DNA of 64,000 nucleotides from Distichodus sexfasciatus (GCA_032718565.1 JAVGVS010000012.1:124001-188000), one strand, 5' to 3'; shown: positions 1 to 11,261, numbered from the stretch's first letter. Numbers and translations are program-made. Notes: generated from the sequence alone by a model not told the origin.

Positions 1-380
1 GACCTGATCACTCTGTATGTGAAAGTATTTGTGAGATATTCCGTGCACAAAACAGAAGTAAATGCATAGAAATGCATGAATGACATTTTTCGTGTCACAA
101 CCAGCGTTCTACTCACAATTGATGAGATTGAGAGATTTTCAACCTTTATTCCGGAACGCGTGTCCGTCACTTTATTGTGATGCAGCTCTGAATGACACAC
201 AGGGGATTGTGGGAAATAGTTCTCTCCCAGAAACTCCAAAAGCAGCTCATTTTATAGGCCAAAATGAGCCCAAATTGGTTCACAATTACCCAAAGCTTAG
301 ACTCCTTTTGGCCTATACCGAAAATCACTGCATCCAAAATATATATACATGTAGTGAACGCAACAGTGATACACTACCAA
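1..380. other. unique non-coding sequence
   Basis: AT-rich sequence with no recognised gene. A 104-codon frame (80-394) runs through it but has no recognisable domain and continues into the repeat at 381. Around 199-221 the words 'ggggattgtgggaaat' resemble an old dispersed repeat, but too little is left to classify. Confidence 0.5.
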
Positions 381-502
381 CATTGGGCCCCTGAGCAAAC
401 CCCTTAACCCCAAGTCTCCCCAGGAAGACTGTCCTTGTAATTAGAAGATGGAAGTCACTCTTGATAAGAGCATCTGCTAAATGCTGTAAATGTAAATGAA
501 AT
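381..502 (+). mobile_element. SINE family C fragment (L2-type tail)
   Basis: The sequence runs from 'ctgagcaaaccccttaacccc' into 'aagactgtccttgtaatt' and ends 'gataagagcatctgctaaatg' followed by 'ctgtaaatgtaaatg'. The same body and tail occur at 5455-5652, 7172-7262, 11262-11403, 19450-19657 and 46478-46652. The tail resembles the 3' end of the L2/UnaL2 LINE clade, which fish SINEs borrow for retrotransposition. The tRNA-like head is missing, so this copy is truncated. Confidence 0.7.
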
Positions 503-1480
503 ATTTTTGTCGTTATGGGAAAAGATATAAAGGTTCCTTTATTTTGACTCACAGTGTGTACGTGTCTATGTGTATGTAAATAAGCATATGCTCACATGCA
601 CACCATTTTAAAACCATGTAAAAATGTGTAGGTATGTTCATCTTCAGAGTGGTCTTCTGTGTGTCTGTGTATATGGAAATACCATTCGGTATTCTCCTTT
701 TCATGCTACTGTTGCATAGGCAGTGTCAAAACACCGTTCCTGTGACTAGTAACCAATTCGGACGCCAGTACGGAAGCAACCGTAAAAACACATGAGTTGG
801 AAATGTGGCTCTTTGGGAATGCTTGCACTTGCATCTACATGCTACATATTTTGTCCTTCACGGCTGTGGAGTTACTCGGCCTCTCCCCTCCCGCTCCTGC
901 ACGTTGATTAAACGGCCCATGCAGCAGGTCCAGCCTCTGCAGACAGCACATCTGGACCCGTGTTTAATTTCACATCGGAGCGAGACAGGAAGCACCTGTC
1001 TAGAGGGAACCGTTAGGAAAAGTAAAAGAAAAAACACTACATCCATCCATCTGTTGTGGAAACGTGTCACAGTTGTCACATTAAAAGCTATGTCAACAAA
1101 CGGAGTAAAGGCTAAATCGTTTTGGAAAAGTCGGTCTCGCAAAATGAACGCAAATCTCATTTAGCCAAATGTTATCGCACTCGTTTGAATGGCCACTGAA
1201 AGAGATCTATTCTTCGGGTGGGCTCCGGGGCCACGGCGCTCCCACAATTACCGCTGAGTAAAACTTCCAGATGTCGGCTCGTTCTTCCAGCATTACCAGA
1301 TTAAACGCTCTAATTCAGACCGCCATCAGACACCTGCACTGAGGTCGTGACATGCAGCGAGGGCTGGACACAAAGCCCAGCTGTGCAGCAATTCTGCGTT
1401 AACACACGCTTAACACTGAAGCACAGCATGTATGAGTGTACTCAAAAAGTGTACATGCACTTACATCATTTAGTAACAAA
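503..1480. other. unique non-coding sequence
   Basis: No gene or mobile element recognised. The interval 1195-1370 has mixed composition with words such as 'ccacaattaccgctgagtaaa' and could be a short conserved element. Frames at 805-1164 (+) and 858-1160 (-) overlap on opposite strands and have no recognisable domain. Confidence 0.4.
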
Positions 1481-1650
1481 AATTTCCTGGTGTCTCTGCA
1501 TTAACTTCTCACTTTTTCTTTGACAGGGTTTGTTAAGGTGTGTACCTTAGCTGGCGGAAACTCACTAGAACAGCAGCTGTTGATTTAAGTCTAGCTTAAC
1601 AAGTTTGAAGAGCGGGTATGGACTACAAATCACTGATGTATGTCGCTCTG
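1481..1650 (+). repeat. dispersed repeat D, diverged copy
   Basis: The segment 'gacagggtttgttaaggtgtgtaccttagctgg...ctacaaatcactgatgtatgtcgctctg' aligns by eye with 12660-12790 ('gacagggtttggaaaggt... ctacaaagctctgatgta') and with 12020-12140. The family ends in a 'gtcgctctggataagtgcatctgc' type tail, best preserved at 12107-12140, so it is probably a SINE or LINE 3' end. Here the tail is cut off by the SINE A copy that starts at 1657. Confidence 0.5.
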
Positions 1651-1656
1651 AATTGA

Positions 1657-1871
1657 GTGATTATTTGTAATTGTGAACACAGCACAGCACATGATTCAGT
1701 GCTTCACTACAAAATGTGACCTTTGCATTTGACCCATCCTTGAAGGAGCACGAACATGCAGCACCCAGGGAGCAGTGCTTGGGTACGGTACCTTATTCAT
1801 GAGTACCTCAGTGGTACTTTTACAGGCCCAGGACCTGAACCCATTCCCAAACTGTTACACTATCACTGCTG
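1657..1871 (-). mobile_element. tRNA-derived SINE (family A)
   Basis: Reads as the complement of a SINE found at least 15 more times here. On this strand come the tail (gtgattatttgtaattgtgaacacagcac), the body (gcatttgacccatcc, gtacctcagtggtac), then a degraded tRNA-like head ending near 1871. The B-box region is 'ggacctgaaccc', poorly preserved. An old, near full-length copy. Confidence 0.8.
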
Positions 1872-2118
1872 CTATGAGTGTATAAGACAAGACATTGTTG
1901 CCGTAAATTTTTCATACAGTATTGCTAGGTCGAGAGAGTCAACAAGACCAACAATATTTGACCACTGAAATGAAAATTAACACGATCAACAGAAGACTAG
2001 ATTGAGAGTGCAGTAATATTGGCATATCTAAGAATGTAACTATGATAGAAGCATTAGTAAAGCATCTTGTTAGAAGTGTACTGAAGCAGTTTTTTAATGG
2101 TGAAGAAAGGCCAAATTC
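1872..2118. other. AT-rich unique sequence
   Basis: Short AT-rich spacer between a SINE and the minisatellite array. Nothing recognisable is seen. Confidence 0.4.
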
Positions 2119-3061
2119 TACACTAACATTTTCTGGAATAACTGAAGATATTCACAACTTCACGATTTCTGTGATACCCTAGAGTGTCCAATGCTAGGCT
2201 AAACTTTTCTGGAATACCTCAGATTACTAAATATGGAAACCTGCTAAATTAAAAGCTATACTAAATTTTCTAGGATATCTGAATATGTTCAAAACTAAGA
2301 TAAAACCAAGCTAGGTTTAATGCTAGACTAACATTTCCTGAGATACCTAAGCATGTTCCCAATATAGGAAGATGCTGAAGCAAATGCTAGGTTAACATTT
2401 TCTGTGACATCTGAGGATGCTACCAAGATAGACACGTGCTGGGCTAACATTTTCTGGATACCAGAGAATGTCAGCAAGATAGAAACATGCTAGGCTAAAT
2501 GCTAGGCTAACATTTTTCAGGTTACCAGAGAATGTCAGCAAGATAGAAACATGCTCGGCTAAATGCTAGGCTAACATACCTGAGAATGCTAACAAGATAG
2601 AAACATGTTAGGCTAAACGCTAGGCTAACATCTTTCGGGTTACCATAGAATGTCAGCAAGATAGAAACATGCTAGGCTAACATTTTCCAAGTTACCTGAG
2701 AATGTTAACAAGATAGAAATGGGCTAGGCTAAATGCTAGGCCAACATTTTCTGAGTTACCTGAGAATCTCAGCAAGATAGAAACATGCTAGGCTAAACGC
2801 TAGGCTAACATACCTGAGAATGCTAACAAAACAGAGACATTCTTGGCTAACATCTTCTGGGTTACCAGAGAATGTCAGCAAGACAGGAACATGCTAGGCT
2901 AAAGACTAGGCTAACATTTTCTGAGTTAACTGAGAATGTTAGCAGGATAGAAATGGGCTAGGCTAAATGCTAGGCTAACACCTGAGAATGCTAGCAACAT
3001 AGAAACAGGCTAGACTAACATTTTCTGGGATTCCCAGGAATGCTGCCTTGACAGAAACATA
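2119..3061. repeat. minisatellite, about 64-bp unit
   Basis: About 15 tandem units built on 'ccagagaatgtcagcaagat', 'agaaacatgctaggctaa' and 'atgctaggctaacattttct'. The unit is about 64 bp, and some copies lack one internal block and are about 52 bp. Each full unit holds an inner 12-bp doublet (gctaggctaaat). Units from about 2455 to 2990 are most alike; those to the left (2119-2450) are strongly diverged, the expected pattern at the edge of an array kept uniform by unequal exchange. Confidence 0.9.
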
Positions 3062-3080
3062 AAGGCTCTAAGTGAATTTA

Positions 3081-3169
3081 GTGATTGTCATTATGAATGC
3101 AGCACAGCACAGCACACCTCTGCATTTGACCCATCCATAAAGGAGCAGTGGACAACTTTTTTGGCAGTG
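3081..3169 (-). mobile_element. SINE family A, tail fragment
   Basis: 'gtgattgtcattatgaatgcagcacagcac... gcatttgacccatccataaaggagcagtgg' is the tail half of family A in complement. The tRNA head and body are missing, so it is a truncated copy on the right shoulder of the minisatellite. Confidence 0.7.
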
Positions 3170-3339
3170 AATATAGGAATATAGTCATTAGCCTGCTTCC
3201 TTTTAGATTTGGTTTGGTCAGAACACTGTTCTACAGAAAAACAACACACACCCCTCTTAAGAGTAATTTTACACCTCCACACCTAAACACACCTTCAGAT
3301 GTAATGATCATTTCCAACGTTGTAAACAGAAGTTTTGTG

Positions 3340-3366
3340 CAGCAGCAGCAGCAGCAGCAGCAGCAG
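3340..3366 (+). repeat. (CAG)9 microsatellite
   Basis: Nine uninterrupted CAG units. They encode polyglutamine in one + frame (77 codons, 3148-3381) and polycysteine in a - frame (3231-3698). Neither frame has any other sign of being a gene. Confidence 0.9.
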
Positions 3367-3399
3367 ACAACAGACCCGTAGGTCAGTAAAAGCAAAGGT

Positions 3400-4240
3400 T
3401 CACACTGTGATCTCCGGAACTTAACTGTCATACTACAGCTGAGTGTCAGAAATGATATTGTGACTGATATCCTCAGCCTGGCTGATAAAAGTAAAAATCT
3501 TTTCCCCCAAAGTGTCACTAAATGTCTCTTGGTGTAAGTTGAAAGGCGAGGTGTTAAGCATGAAAGCTCCAGCTGACCTCTGCAGCACGTCTCGGCCCTC
3601 CTGTCCGTCTCAGCGCTCCAGCTGACAAACCATGTTAGCTTCAGTCCTCCGACCAAAACCGTGCGTTCAGACGTGTGCTTTCGCCCTTTTAGCTCCAATA
3701 TTTATTATTACTTTATGTCTCTGTCACTTCAATAAACTATCCGTGAGCTGGAGAAATGCGAACAGCATACACTTCAGTCAATTCGACGGATTTCGTTCCA
3801 AATTTTCCTGATTTTGGAGATGTAAACAAAATTAAACTTTCACCACGTAGTGCCTACCGAGAAGAACCAGAACTCACATGAATATGAAAGAATTCAAACA
3901 AACATTCTAAGGCACATCTAGTTCTGGAAAAAAGGGAAAGTTAATTTATTCCTAAAGGACAGAACATGGTGAATTAGTGACTCGTGTCTTATCTTCTCCT
4001 AGTGACTTTCCAGACTGGTCCCAAATGCAAATTCCTGGCCTTAGCTCGGCTAAACGACACAAGCAGACGTGAACAGGAGTAGGTCTGGGCTACAAATTGC
4101 GGGATTAAAAACAGGACAGGGAGAGGAGTATAAACGTGGAGCTGGAATAATTACAGTTTGGGAGTTGTGCTTGGGGAGGAGAACAGCAGGGTTAAAGTGA
4201 CTGCGAAAAACCAACAGTGGAACTGCATTACTGCATGAGG
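3400..4240. other. unique non-coding sequence
   Basis: No gene or mobile element recognised. Mixed composition, moderately AT-rich from 3720 to 3960. Confidence 0.4.
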
Positions 4241-4243
4241 AGG

Positions 4244-4367
4244 ACATAAAAGAGAGGGAAAGAGAGAGATGGAGAGAGAAAGAAGGAGAGAAAAAGAGAG
4301 AAAGGATGGAAGGGTGAGAGAGAGGAAGTGAGTGAGAGACAGAGAGAAAGACTAAGAAAGAGAGAAG

Positions 4368-4403
<36 letters not shown>

Positions 4404-4749
4404 TACAGTCCAGGAGGGAGAAATGGAGCAAAGAGGGAGGGAGAGGAAAGATGGAAGGAGGGAGGGAGAAAAAGGGACGGCTAGATAGAGTGAGGAAGAG
4501 AGAAGGAGAAGAGAGGAGGAGGTAGAGTGAAGGAGGGAGGGGGCGAAAAAGAGATGGTTAGATGGAGGGAGTAGAGGGTGAGAGATGGGAGAGAGAGGGA
4601 TAGATAAAGGGAGGGATGGTAGACAGAGAGAAAGAGAGAGAGAGGGAGTGAGAGAGAGATGGATGGAAGGGAGGGAGAGGGATATAGAGAGGGAGGGGGA
4701 GGCAGATAGACAGACACAAAAGAGAAAAGAAAGTAAAAGGAAAGAGACG

Positions 4750-4782
<33 letters not shown>

Positions 4783-4890
4783 ATGTAGAGAGAGAGGAGA
4801 GACAGATAAAGGGAGGAAGGGAGAGAGAGATAAGGAGGAGGACAGGGAGGGGGACAGCGAGAAAGAGAGAGAGACAGCAAGAGACATGAA
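4244..4890 (+). repeat. purine-rich (GA)n/(GGGA)n tract
   Basis: About 650 bp almost purely A and G on the + strand: (GA)n, GGGAGG and GGAAAG runs, with sparse T. On the - strand the matching polypyrimidine yields open frames of up to 286 codons rich in Ser/Leu/Pro (SLSLSL), which are compositional and not genes. Long homopurine mirror tracts can form triplex (H-) DNA. Confidence 0.9.
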
Positions 4891-5050
4891 AACGCTACCA
4901 ACTGCCGCACATGTGCTCAACTATGAAAGCTGGTTCATGAAAGAGTGCACATTTTCGTGATTTTAAAATAACGGAAAGAAACACCAACGTATGCCGTGAT
5001 GAGGCGGAGTCATGTGACAAGTAGCCGTTTTTATAGGGACAGTATATGAA

Positions 5051-5171
5051 ACCAGTGATCGGAGGGTTGCCGGTTCAAGTCCCAGACCGGTAAAGGTACC
5101 AGTGAGGTACTCATGAGCAAGTTACTGTCCCCAAGTGCTGCTGTTCAACATCACATATAAACAATCACTTA
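5051..5171 (+). mobile_element. SINE family A, internally deleted copy
   Basis: Starts inside the head ('gatcggagggttgccggttcaagtcc', B-box-like) and continues 'ggtaccagtgaggtactcatgagcaag'. It then jumps to a short form of the tail, 'atataaacaatcactta'. The A-box half and most of the body and tail are missing. Confidence 0.75.
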
Positions 5172-5454
5172 AATATAGGAGAGATTTAACAGAATCCTTG
5201 TTGATTCAAACCGTCATGAGCAAGACTGCATTGAGGAGAGTAGTCCAGCCCTAACAGAGACTCAAGAGTATGCCATGTTTATAACTTGGAATAACTGTGA
5301 ACTTTAAAGTTGAAGTTCTACAAAAAGATCAAGAATGAAAAAAACAAACCACTACAATTTATGTGTTTAGTGGGAGAATGAAATCTAGAATAGCAGGATT
5401 TATTCTCTCCTCTTCTCGGTACAAGCCGGTTCGCTCCAACACTTACACCTTACT
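5172..5454. other. AT-rich unique sequence
   Basis: Nothing recognisable is seen. Confidence 0.4.
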
Positions 5455-5652
5455 GTTACATTTACATTTACATTTACGGAATTTAGCAGACGTTCTTATC
5501 CAGAGCGACTTTTATTACCTAATTTCAGGGACAATCCCCCTTGAGATCAACTTGGGGCAAAGGATCTCGCTCTGGGTCCCAGTGAAGGTAATGCCAGAGG
5601 TAGGACTCAAAGCCACAACGTCTTGTCCTAACCACTAGGCCGTCACCACCAC
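5455..5652 (-). mobile_element. SINE family C, near full-length
   Basis: In complement: the L2-type tail (acatttacatttacggaattt, then agcagacgttcttatccagagcgac), the body (cagggacaatcccccttga), and a tRNA-like head ending 'cctaaccactaggccgtcacc'. The B-box equivalent is 'ggactcaaagcc'. Same orientation and organisation as 19450-19657. Confidence 0.8.
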
Positions 5653-5759
5653 CTTTCGAGTCTCTTTGTGGAAGAGCGAAAGAAGAACTCGGCCTCTGCT
5701 TTCCACATCGTTAGGAGGGTGGCAACGTCTCCTTCAAGGTCAGCCTTGGGAAGGCAGCC

Positions 5760-6180
5760 AGGTGTCGCTGCGATCCTTGTCTGCTCTGATAAAAATTGCG
5801 GCATTTGCCGCACGTCAGATAAAGTTTTATAAAAGAGGAGGAGAGAGAGCGAGAAAGAGGAAATACTGGCACGTCCCCCACCCTGATCCGCCGCCGCACG
5901 TTTTTATCTGGCCGTGATGAATTCTGCTCGGCGCTTGCCGTCGGCCGCTGTTTTCCTTTCGGCTTATCTGCCGTCTCCCTGCCGCGCCGTTCGCAGTTTT
6001 CCGAGCCGCGTGCCACATCTATTACTAGGACGCCTTCTTTTTGTGTTTTAGCCGCTCATCAAGCCCAACGCCAGGCTGTATATTCCCCTCCGCACCGCGT
6101 CGAAATGAAGGTGGTTGCGGCCGTCTCTGAGGAGAGTGAGGAAGCCGCCCGGAGTCTGTACATGTGCTAGAAATACGCTT
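5760..6180. promoter_or_regulatory. candidate regulatory block with four GATA-type sites
   Basis: Unique, CpG-bearing sequence carrying four exact WGATAR words: tgataa 5787-5792, agataa 5817-5822, and ttatct (complement) at 5904-5909 and 5964-5969. It contrasts with the AT-rich repeats on both sides. Enhancer function is inferred only. Frames over it, such as 5711-6016 (-), look incidental. Confidence 0.35.
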
Positions 6181-7171
6181 TTTTTTTTAGCTTGATCTCA
6201 TGCTGCCTTTGATCTGGAAGAGCCGTCCTCCATAATCCAAAATGGAGGAATAAAGACACTCCAATCCCAGAGCATGAAAGGAGTCTTTTTTTTTTTTTAA
6301 AGAAAGAAATGCACCTGCAGACGCTGTTATTAAGATAATTTTTACCCCCCTTTTTTGATTATGAAATATCAAACTTCATTTAGACCAACGCTGTTTGTTT
6401 TTTCCCCCCCCTTTCTTCAATGATGGTGACTAATAACCCTTTCGCTTTGATCTGTTTATGACGTGCGATAATCCATGCACCATTACAAGCCACGCTGTGC
6501 GCATTACAAACACGTTTTGCAAGACGCTTTAAAGGTAAGCAGAGATTGGGGGCAAATGAGGAAGCAGAGACGTCGCACAACAGAGAAAAGACAGGAATTA
6601 CGAACCCAAATAGCATTTTAAATAGAGGAAGCTTCTAGAAATGGGACCATAACAGTGTTTGAAAGCCAAAAAGAAAGAAAAGAACAAATGGCCAGTGGCA
6701 GCTTTAAAAGAGACCACGCTGACACGCTTCCCAAAGCTGCATTCAATAAAGAAATGATAGGGCAATCTTATTGTGAAAGCCCACATTAACCACCCAGACA
6801 AATAACTGCATTGACAGAACTAAGCCATGACTAGCTGGATAGAATGAGGCTGGGTTAAGGGCAGAATGACATATGTTCCGGTTTTCAAACACCCTCTCCA
6901 TATGACATACGTACATAGACATATTTTTGTCCTCTGCATGCTTTCTAAGGTTTACACAACTGTCAATGTCACACAGTTCATCTTTCATAATAAGTACGTA
7001 CACAGAACGGCCTCTAATTCTGACAACCATCACTTCTCCTCTCAGAAAGGTTCTTATTCATTATGGCAAGACCCATATCTAGGATGTTTACCATGAATTC
7101 TTAAAGAAAACAAAAACTCACATGGACCGACTTGCTGCTTTATTAAAAAATCACAATGCTTGGTTTTTATT
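6181..7171. other. unique non-coding sequence, patchily CNE-like
   Basis: Unique sequence with stretches such as 'gcctttgatctggaag' and 'cgctttgatctgtttatgac'. These two share 'ctttgatct' (a TCF/LEF-type ctttgat word) at 6217 and 6444. No gene is seen. From about 6800 to 7100 it becomes AT-rich. Confidence 0.35.
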
Positions 7172-7262
7172 TTGGGATGATGGCGGCCTCGAGGTAAGAC
7201 ACTTCATGGTGAGCTCCTGAGCAAGACCCCTAACCTCGAGTTGCTCCAAAAAACTGTTCCTT
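7172..7262 (+). mobile_element. SINE family C fragment
   Basis: 'gagctcctgagcaagacccctaacctcgagttgctccaaaaaactgttcc' matches the body of family C. The head is degraded and the L2-type tail is missing. Confidence 0.55.
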
Positions 7263-8133
7263 TTAAAAAATAGCATAATACAACATTACATCGATTCAAA
7301 GGGCAACGATTCGAAGTCTGTCAGTATTCGTTTTAATGTAATTCAATTCAGGAGTCAGGTGATCATTACAGTACATACTGTAATTTAACACAATCACGTC
7401 CATTCTTTTCAAATAGAACTCAAATACCACATTTTTATTCACGAGCTACAGCCCACAGTAGCCTGTGTTATCATGGTAGATATTGTGCTTGCTTTACAAG
7501 GGTATTACAATATACAGTATATGATGTCTGATCAATGTGTTCATTTTGGATCATTGCTACAGGCTTGTTGATAACTGAAACGATGTATGAATGTAGAATA
7601 ATTTATCCTTACACCACTGGCAAGTAGGAAAGGGAAGTCACTCTGGAGTCGACTAAACGTCCTTTGAAATAAAGGTGTCCCGCGTTCACCTCGTTTAATC
7701 CGTAACTGCAGCGAATAGACAGCTTACTGGAAGACTTTAAAGGGCCACTTTCTCAGCTCTGTAGCTTGCTGAGAGACTTTTAAACTCTTTCTCAGTCCTC
7801 GGAATGTGATAAACTGTTGCCACAAATCTATGAGGGTCGGAAAACTTTTCTCAGAGAAAAGAAAGAGACGTCACAAAACTATAGCATACTGGGAGAGACA
7901 ATAAACATTCAGTATCAATATCAGATTAAAGCATAACAATGCTGGACTGGACATCAGAGTTGTAGGATGAATCTTTTGTGAAAATCTATTGTGACATACT
8001 GTACAAGATCTACGGTAAAGTGGGAAAATCCAAATATTTCCAAGATTCCAAATATTGAAAACTGGTATATTTACAAGATAAAGAAAATACAACACATACT
8101 ATAACAAACCACAGTATCAAAAATTGAGTAAAA
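7263..8133. other. AT-rich sequence, possible old DNA-transposon remnants
   Basis: AT-rich, with 'acatcgattcaaagggcaacgattcgaa' near 7290, a style of sequence common in old hAT-type MITEs, but I see no bounded element. No gene recognised. Confidence 0.35.
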
Positions 8134-8290
8134 GTGATTGTCATTGTGAACACAGCACACCACAACCAAATGTGACCTCTGCATTTGACCCATCCGTGAA
8201 GGAGTAGTGGTGAGCCGCTGACATGGGCAGCATTGCTTTGGGGTGGTACCTTGCTTGAGAATCTCAGTGGTACCTTTACCAGTTTGCATC
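8134..8290 (-). mobile_element. SINE family A, headless copy
   Basis: Tail and body in complement (gtgattgtcattgtgaacacagcac, gcatttgacccatccgtgaagg, ggtaccttgcttgag, tcagtggtacctttacc). It breaks off at 'ccagtttgcatc', before the B box, so the internal promoter is lost. Confidence 0.8.
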
Positions 8291-8318
8291 AATATTAACC
8301 ACCAAATAATTATGATTT

Positions 8319-8670
8319 GGGGCGGCACGTTGGCGCAGTGATTAGAGCTGCCACCTCACAGCGAGAAGGTCCTGGGTTTGATCCCTGGGTTGGCCGTAGG
8401 GCCTTTCTGTGTGGAGTTTGCATGCTCTGCGCATGTTCTCGTACATTTTTTTCCAGGTGCTCCGGTTTCCTCCCACAGTCCAAATAAGCATGCAAAATAG
8501 GTTAATTGATTGTGTGAGTATGTGTTTCCTGTCGTGTGTTGGCTGGCGCCTGCTCAGGGTTGGCCCCCGCCTTGTGCCCGTAGTCACCGCCCCTGCCACC
8601 CAAAACCAACCCCCACGCCGCCAACCCTGACCCTGGTTGGGATTAAGCGGTTTGGATAATGAATGAATGA
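8319..8670 (+). mobile_element. tRNA-like promoter repeat (family B), full-length
   Basis: Begins 'ggggcggcacgttggcgcagtg' with an A-box-like tggcgcagtga (8331-8341) and a B-box-like ggtttgatccc (8375-8385). The long body includes 'gtgtggagtttgcatgctct', 'ggtgctccggtttcctccc' and 'ctggcgcctgctcagggtt', and the end is 'ggataatgaatgaatga'. This is a very common dispersed repeat type in fish genomes, with a tRNA-related head and a (GAAT)n-like tail. Single copy in this window, about 350 bp. Confidence 0.8.
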
Positions 8671-9369
8671 TTGGTGTAAAAGCATTGAGCCTCATTCATT
8701 ACCCGTTCTTGAGAAGAAATTTGTTCTTAAAGTCAGTTTACGCAGTTCTCATGAAGAACCCAAGATTCGCCAATATTCTCTTATTTAAGATTTACTGGTG
8801 AACTGGTGAAGAGCACCCTTATACAAATTTTACCGCATGCTGTTACATTAGCTTACTGGGTGTTCTTCAACTCAACAGTTATATAATATTATACTATCTA
8901 AAGTTCATGTTTCTCAAGAACAATTTTAAGCCAACTGTGCTTATAAACATAAAAAAAATCGATTCTGTTTCATAACTGGGACCCTGTTAGGTGAAAACGT
9001 AACCATGCACCAGCCCAATTAATCCTTCAATAAATCTGGAGCGATCTGGTTCCACATAAAGACCACACATTCACTAGAGAATAAAACCTGCTGCTGTTAC
9101 TTAAGAGCAAAGAACCTTTTTCATTAGACATCCAGTTCAAATTGATTTTCTTAAGACATAGTTGAAATTGCTCAAATTACATTGACATGACAGTGCTTAA
9201 CAGTGGCAGCAATGGAGAATGCAGCAGATCTACAGATATTTAGAGCGTTCCTTAGAATGTTCAGACATCAAGGACTTTGCTGGTACCAGTGCTTTATCAA
9301 AAAAGGGAATATAAAAGGGTGCAGATATTGTATTAATCCCCAAAGAACTCACATGAATGTTACAAGTTA
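8671..9369. other. AT-rich unique sequence
   Basis: No gene or recognisable mobile element. Words such as 'ctcaagaacaattttaag' and 'cttgagaagaaatttgttctt' recur around 8708 and 8914 in near-inverted form and may be remnants of an old MITE. Confidence 0.35.
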
Positions 9370-9730
9370 GGAATCCTTGACATTACAAAAAGAAACAAAA
9401 AACACTGCAACAATAAGCTGCGCGCTGCAACCGGCAGGAATTTTTGGAATGGCTGTACGAAGAACACAACGCACCGAGCATTCAACATATCCCCCTCACT
9501 GGATAATGGAGACTCCGAAGATGTAAAATATGAGATAACTTGGAAAGCTTTTCTCGAGTCCCTGAAAGACATTTTCTCTGCTAATGAAAAACATATTTAC
9601 AGGCAAAATAAGGCCGGGAGCTTTTTCGTGATAGCAGGAGAAAATGAGCCTTGCTAACGTGCAGCGTTATTATGCTAGATTAATGTGATGGAAGAGATGA
9701 GAGTCTTGACAATCAGCCTCTATTTATCAC
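9370..9730. promoter_or_regulatory. candidate conserved non-coding element
   Basis: Unique sequence of even composition with motif-like words (ctgctaatgaaaaac, gctagattaatgtgatgg, cctctatttatcacg). Both repeats and coding signals are absent. Called only on composition and the lack of repeats. Confidence 0.3.
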
Positions 9731-9781
9731 GTACAGTCCCCCCCCATTGCAGATGTAACGACTGCTCCAAAGATAGAGTCT

Positions 9782-10337
9782 CGAAACTAGAGAACAGAGA
9801 GATAAAGAGAAACAGGAAAGGAAGAGGCAAAAACTGAATGGGAGAGAGATAGAGAAATGGTAAATAGTAAAAAAGAAAACAGAGTGAACTGGAAAGAGAT
9901 TCTCAGTGGTGAGTGACAAAAAGAACGAGACTGAAAGACTGAAATAGAGAGAAGGAAGGACAGAAAGGCTGGAAAGACATGCTGAGTTACAAAAATAAAA
10001 GAGTAAAAGGTGGCAATAGAAACAAAGAAAAACAAGTAAAGGGAGAGAGTGTGAAAAAGTTAAGAAAATGGGGAAAGAGAGAGAATTGGAAAGACAGAAT
10101 CAGTAGTGAATGACAAAACAGAAAGAGACTGAAAGGTAATGAAACAGAGAGCAAGAGAGAGGGAAAGATACAGAAGCTGGAAAGACAGATGCTCAGTGGT
10201 GAGTGATAAAAAGAAAGAAGGTAATGAAAGAGAGAGAACCGGAAAGACATGCTCAGAGTGGTTGGTGATGAAAAAGAAAGAATGATAGAAAAGAGAATAA
10301 CAGAGGGAGAGAGAGAGAGAGAGAGAGAGAAAGCTAT
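9782..10337 (+). repeat. purine-rich tract
   Basis: About 550 bp of A/G-rich sequence on the + strand with local repeats. 'gaaagacatgctcag' and related words, each followed by 'gtgagtgac/gtgatgaaaa', recur near 9893, 9974, 10087, 10187 and 10240, so a diverged unit of roughly 50-100 bp underlies it. It ends in (GA)n at 10307-10331. Frames on the - strand (126 and 82 codons) are compositional. Confidence 0.8.
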
Positions 10338-10359
10338 ATAGACAGAAACATTTCTAAAA

Positions 10360-10960
10360 TGCTTCACGCCACAATTAAAGGAGCGAAACCCAGTGGTGCT
10401 CGGGAAAAAGGGAGCGTGGGGCCGAAACGAATGAAGCTGCGGAGCGATGCGGGACGCGCTGGTGCAGGGCCCGGGGTAAAGTGGAACAACATGTTAGATG
10501 GACCACTTCAATTTTCCATCAATCAAATTACAGTTTATTGTCCAGCTCCCCGCGACCCCAGGTCATGCGAACCCGGCACTGTCAGTTATGAAAGATTATA
10601 TTCCTGCTGTCACATTGCACCCCTGAAAACGGCCATTAAAGGGAGACATCACATCGCTGATGACTTTAATATTCCCTCATTTAGGCCGGGTCCTGGCCAG
10701 CGCGGGGCTTTTCAATCAGCGGCTTCTATTTTAGGACGGTAACGCCATTAGGTTACACTAATTGTATTAAACCGTGGGCCGGGCTAATTTATTATTTCCA
10801 ATGTAATGGTTTTCCAAAATGAAATTTGTTAAAGGAAATTGCATAATCGTGTTTTAATGGGTCTAGCTCGAAATGACCTCACCATTAATATTTCATTTTA
10901 TCCTTTAGATAACCTTCGTTTGCCAGCGAGTGTAATAGAATCATAAAGGTGAGGTTGGAG
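10360..10960. promoter_or_regulatory. candidate conserved non-coding element
   Basis: Unique block with a sharp start after the purine tract. It is full of AT-core motifs set in GC-balanced sequence: 'ccatcaatcaaattacag', 'cactaattgtattaaacc', 'gctaatttattatttcc', 'caccattaatatttcat'. This texture is typical of deeply conserved vertebrate developmental enhancers. A 127-codon frame (10359-10742, +) crosses it without a recognisable domain. Conservation is not tested. Confidence 0.45.
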
Positions 10961-11261
10961 GGCCAAAGTCAAAGCCCTCGCTGCAGCGAGGCCCTCATTA
11001 CGGATCTGCAGCTTTCATGGCAGACTTACTGGAAAAACAAGTCACATTCAAGACGGGATCGCTGTGCTCGAGACTTACAGAGCAAAACAACTCAAACACG
11101 GTGGTATTCAACATGGCGTCTGAATTGTTGGGCTATTTATGAAGCTTTTTGCAGAACATACCTGCATTTTTTCAGGTTTTGGAAACCCTTTCTGTTGGTA
11201 CAAACTACAATTTCAGAAAAGAAATTAAATTACCAAAAAAGTAGTTACAAATTCAACAATG

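Noticed and set aside
2119..3061. CRISPR-like or coding repeat array
   Set aside because: Units are contiguous without unique spacers, and no frame stays open through them; it is a minisatellite.
3148..3698. Polyglutamine (+) and polycysteine (-) frames
   Set aside because: Translations of a (CAG)9 microsatellite with no other coding evidence.
4050..4910. 286-codon - strand frame (and relatives at 34752-35324 and 36254-37039)
   Set aside because: Ser/Leu/Pro-only composition produced by the polypyrimidine complement of (GA)n tracts; several frames are open together.
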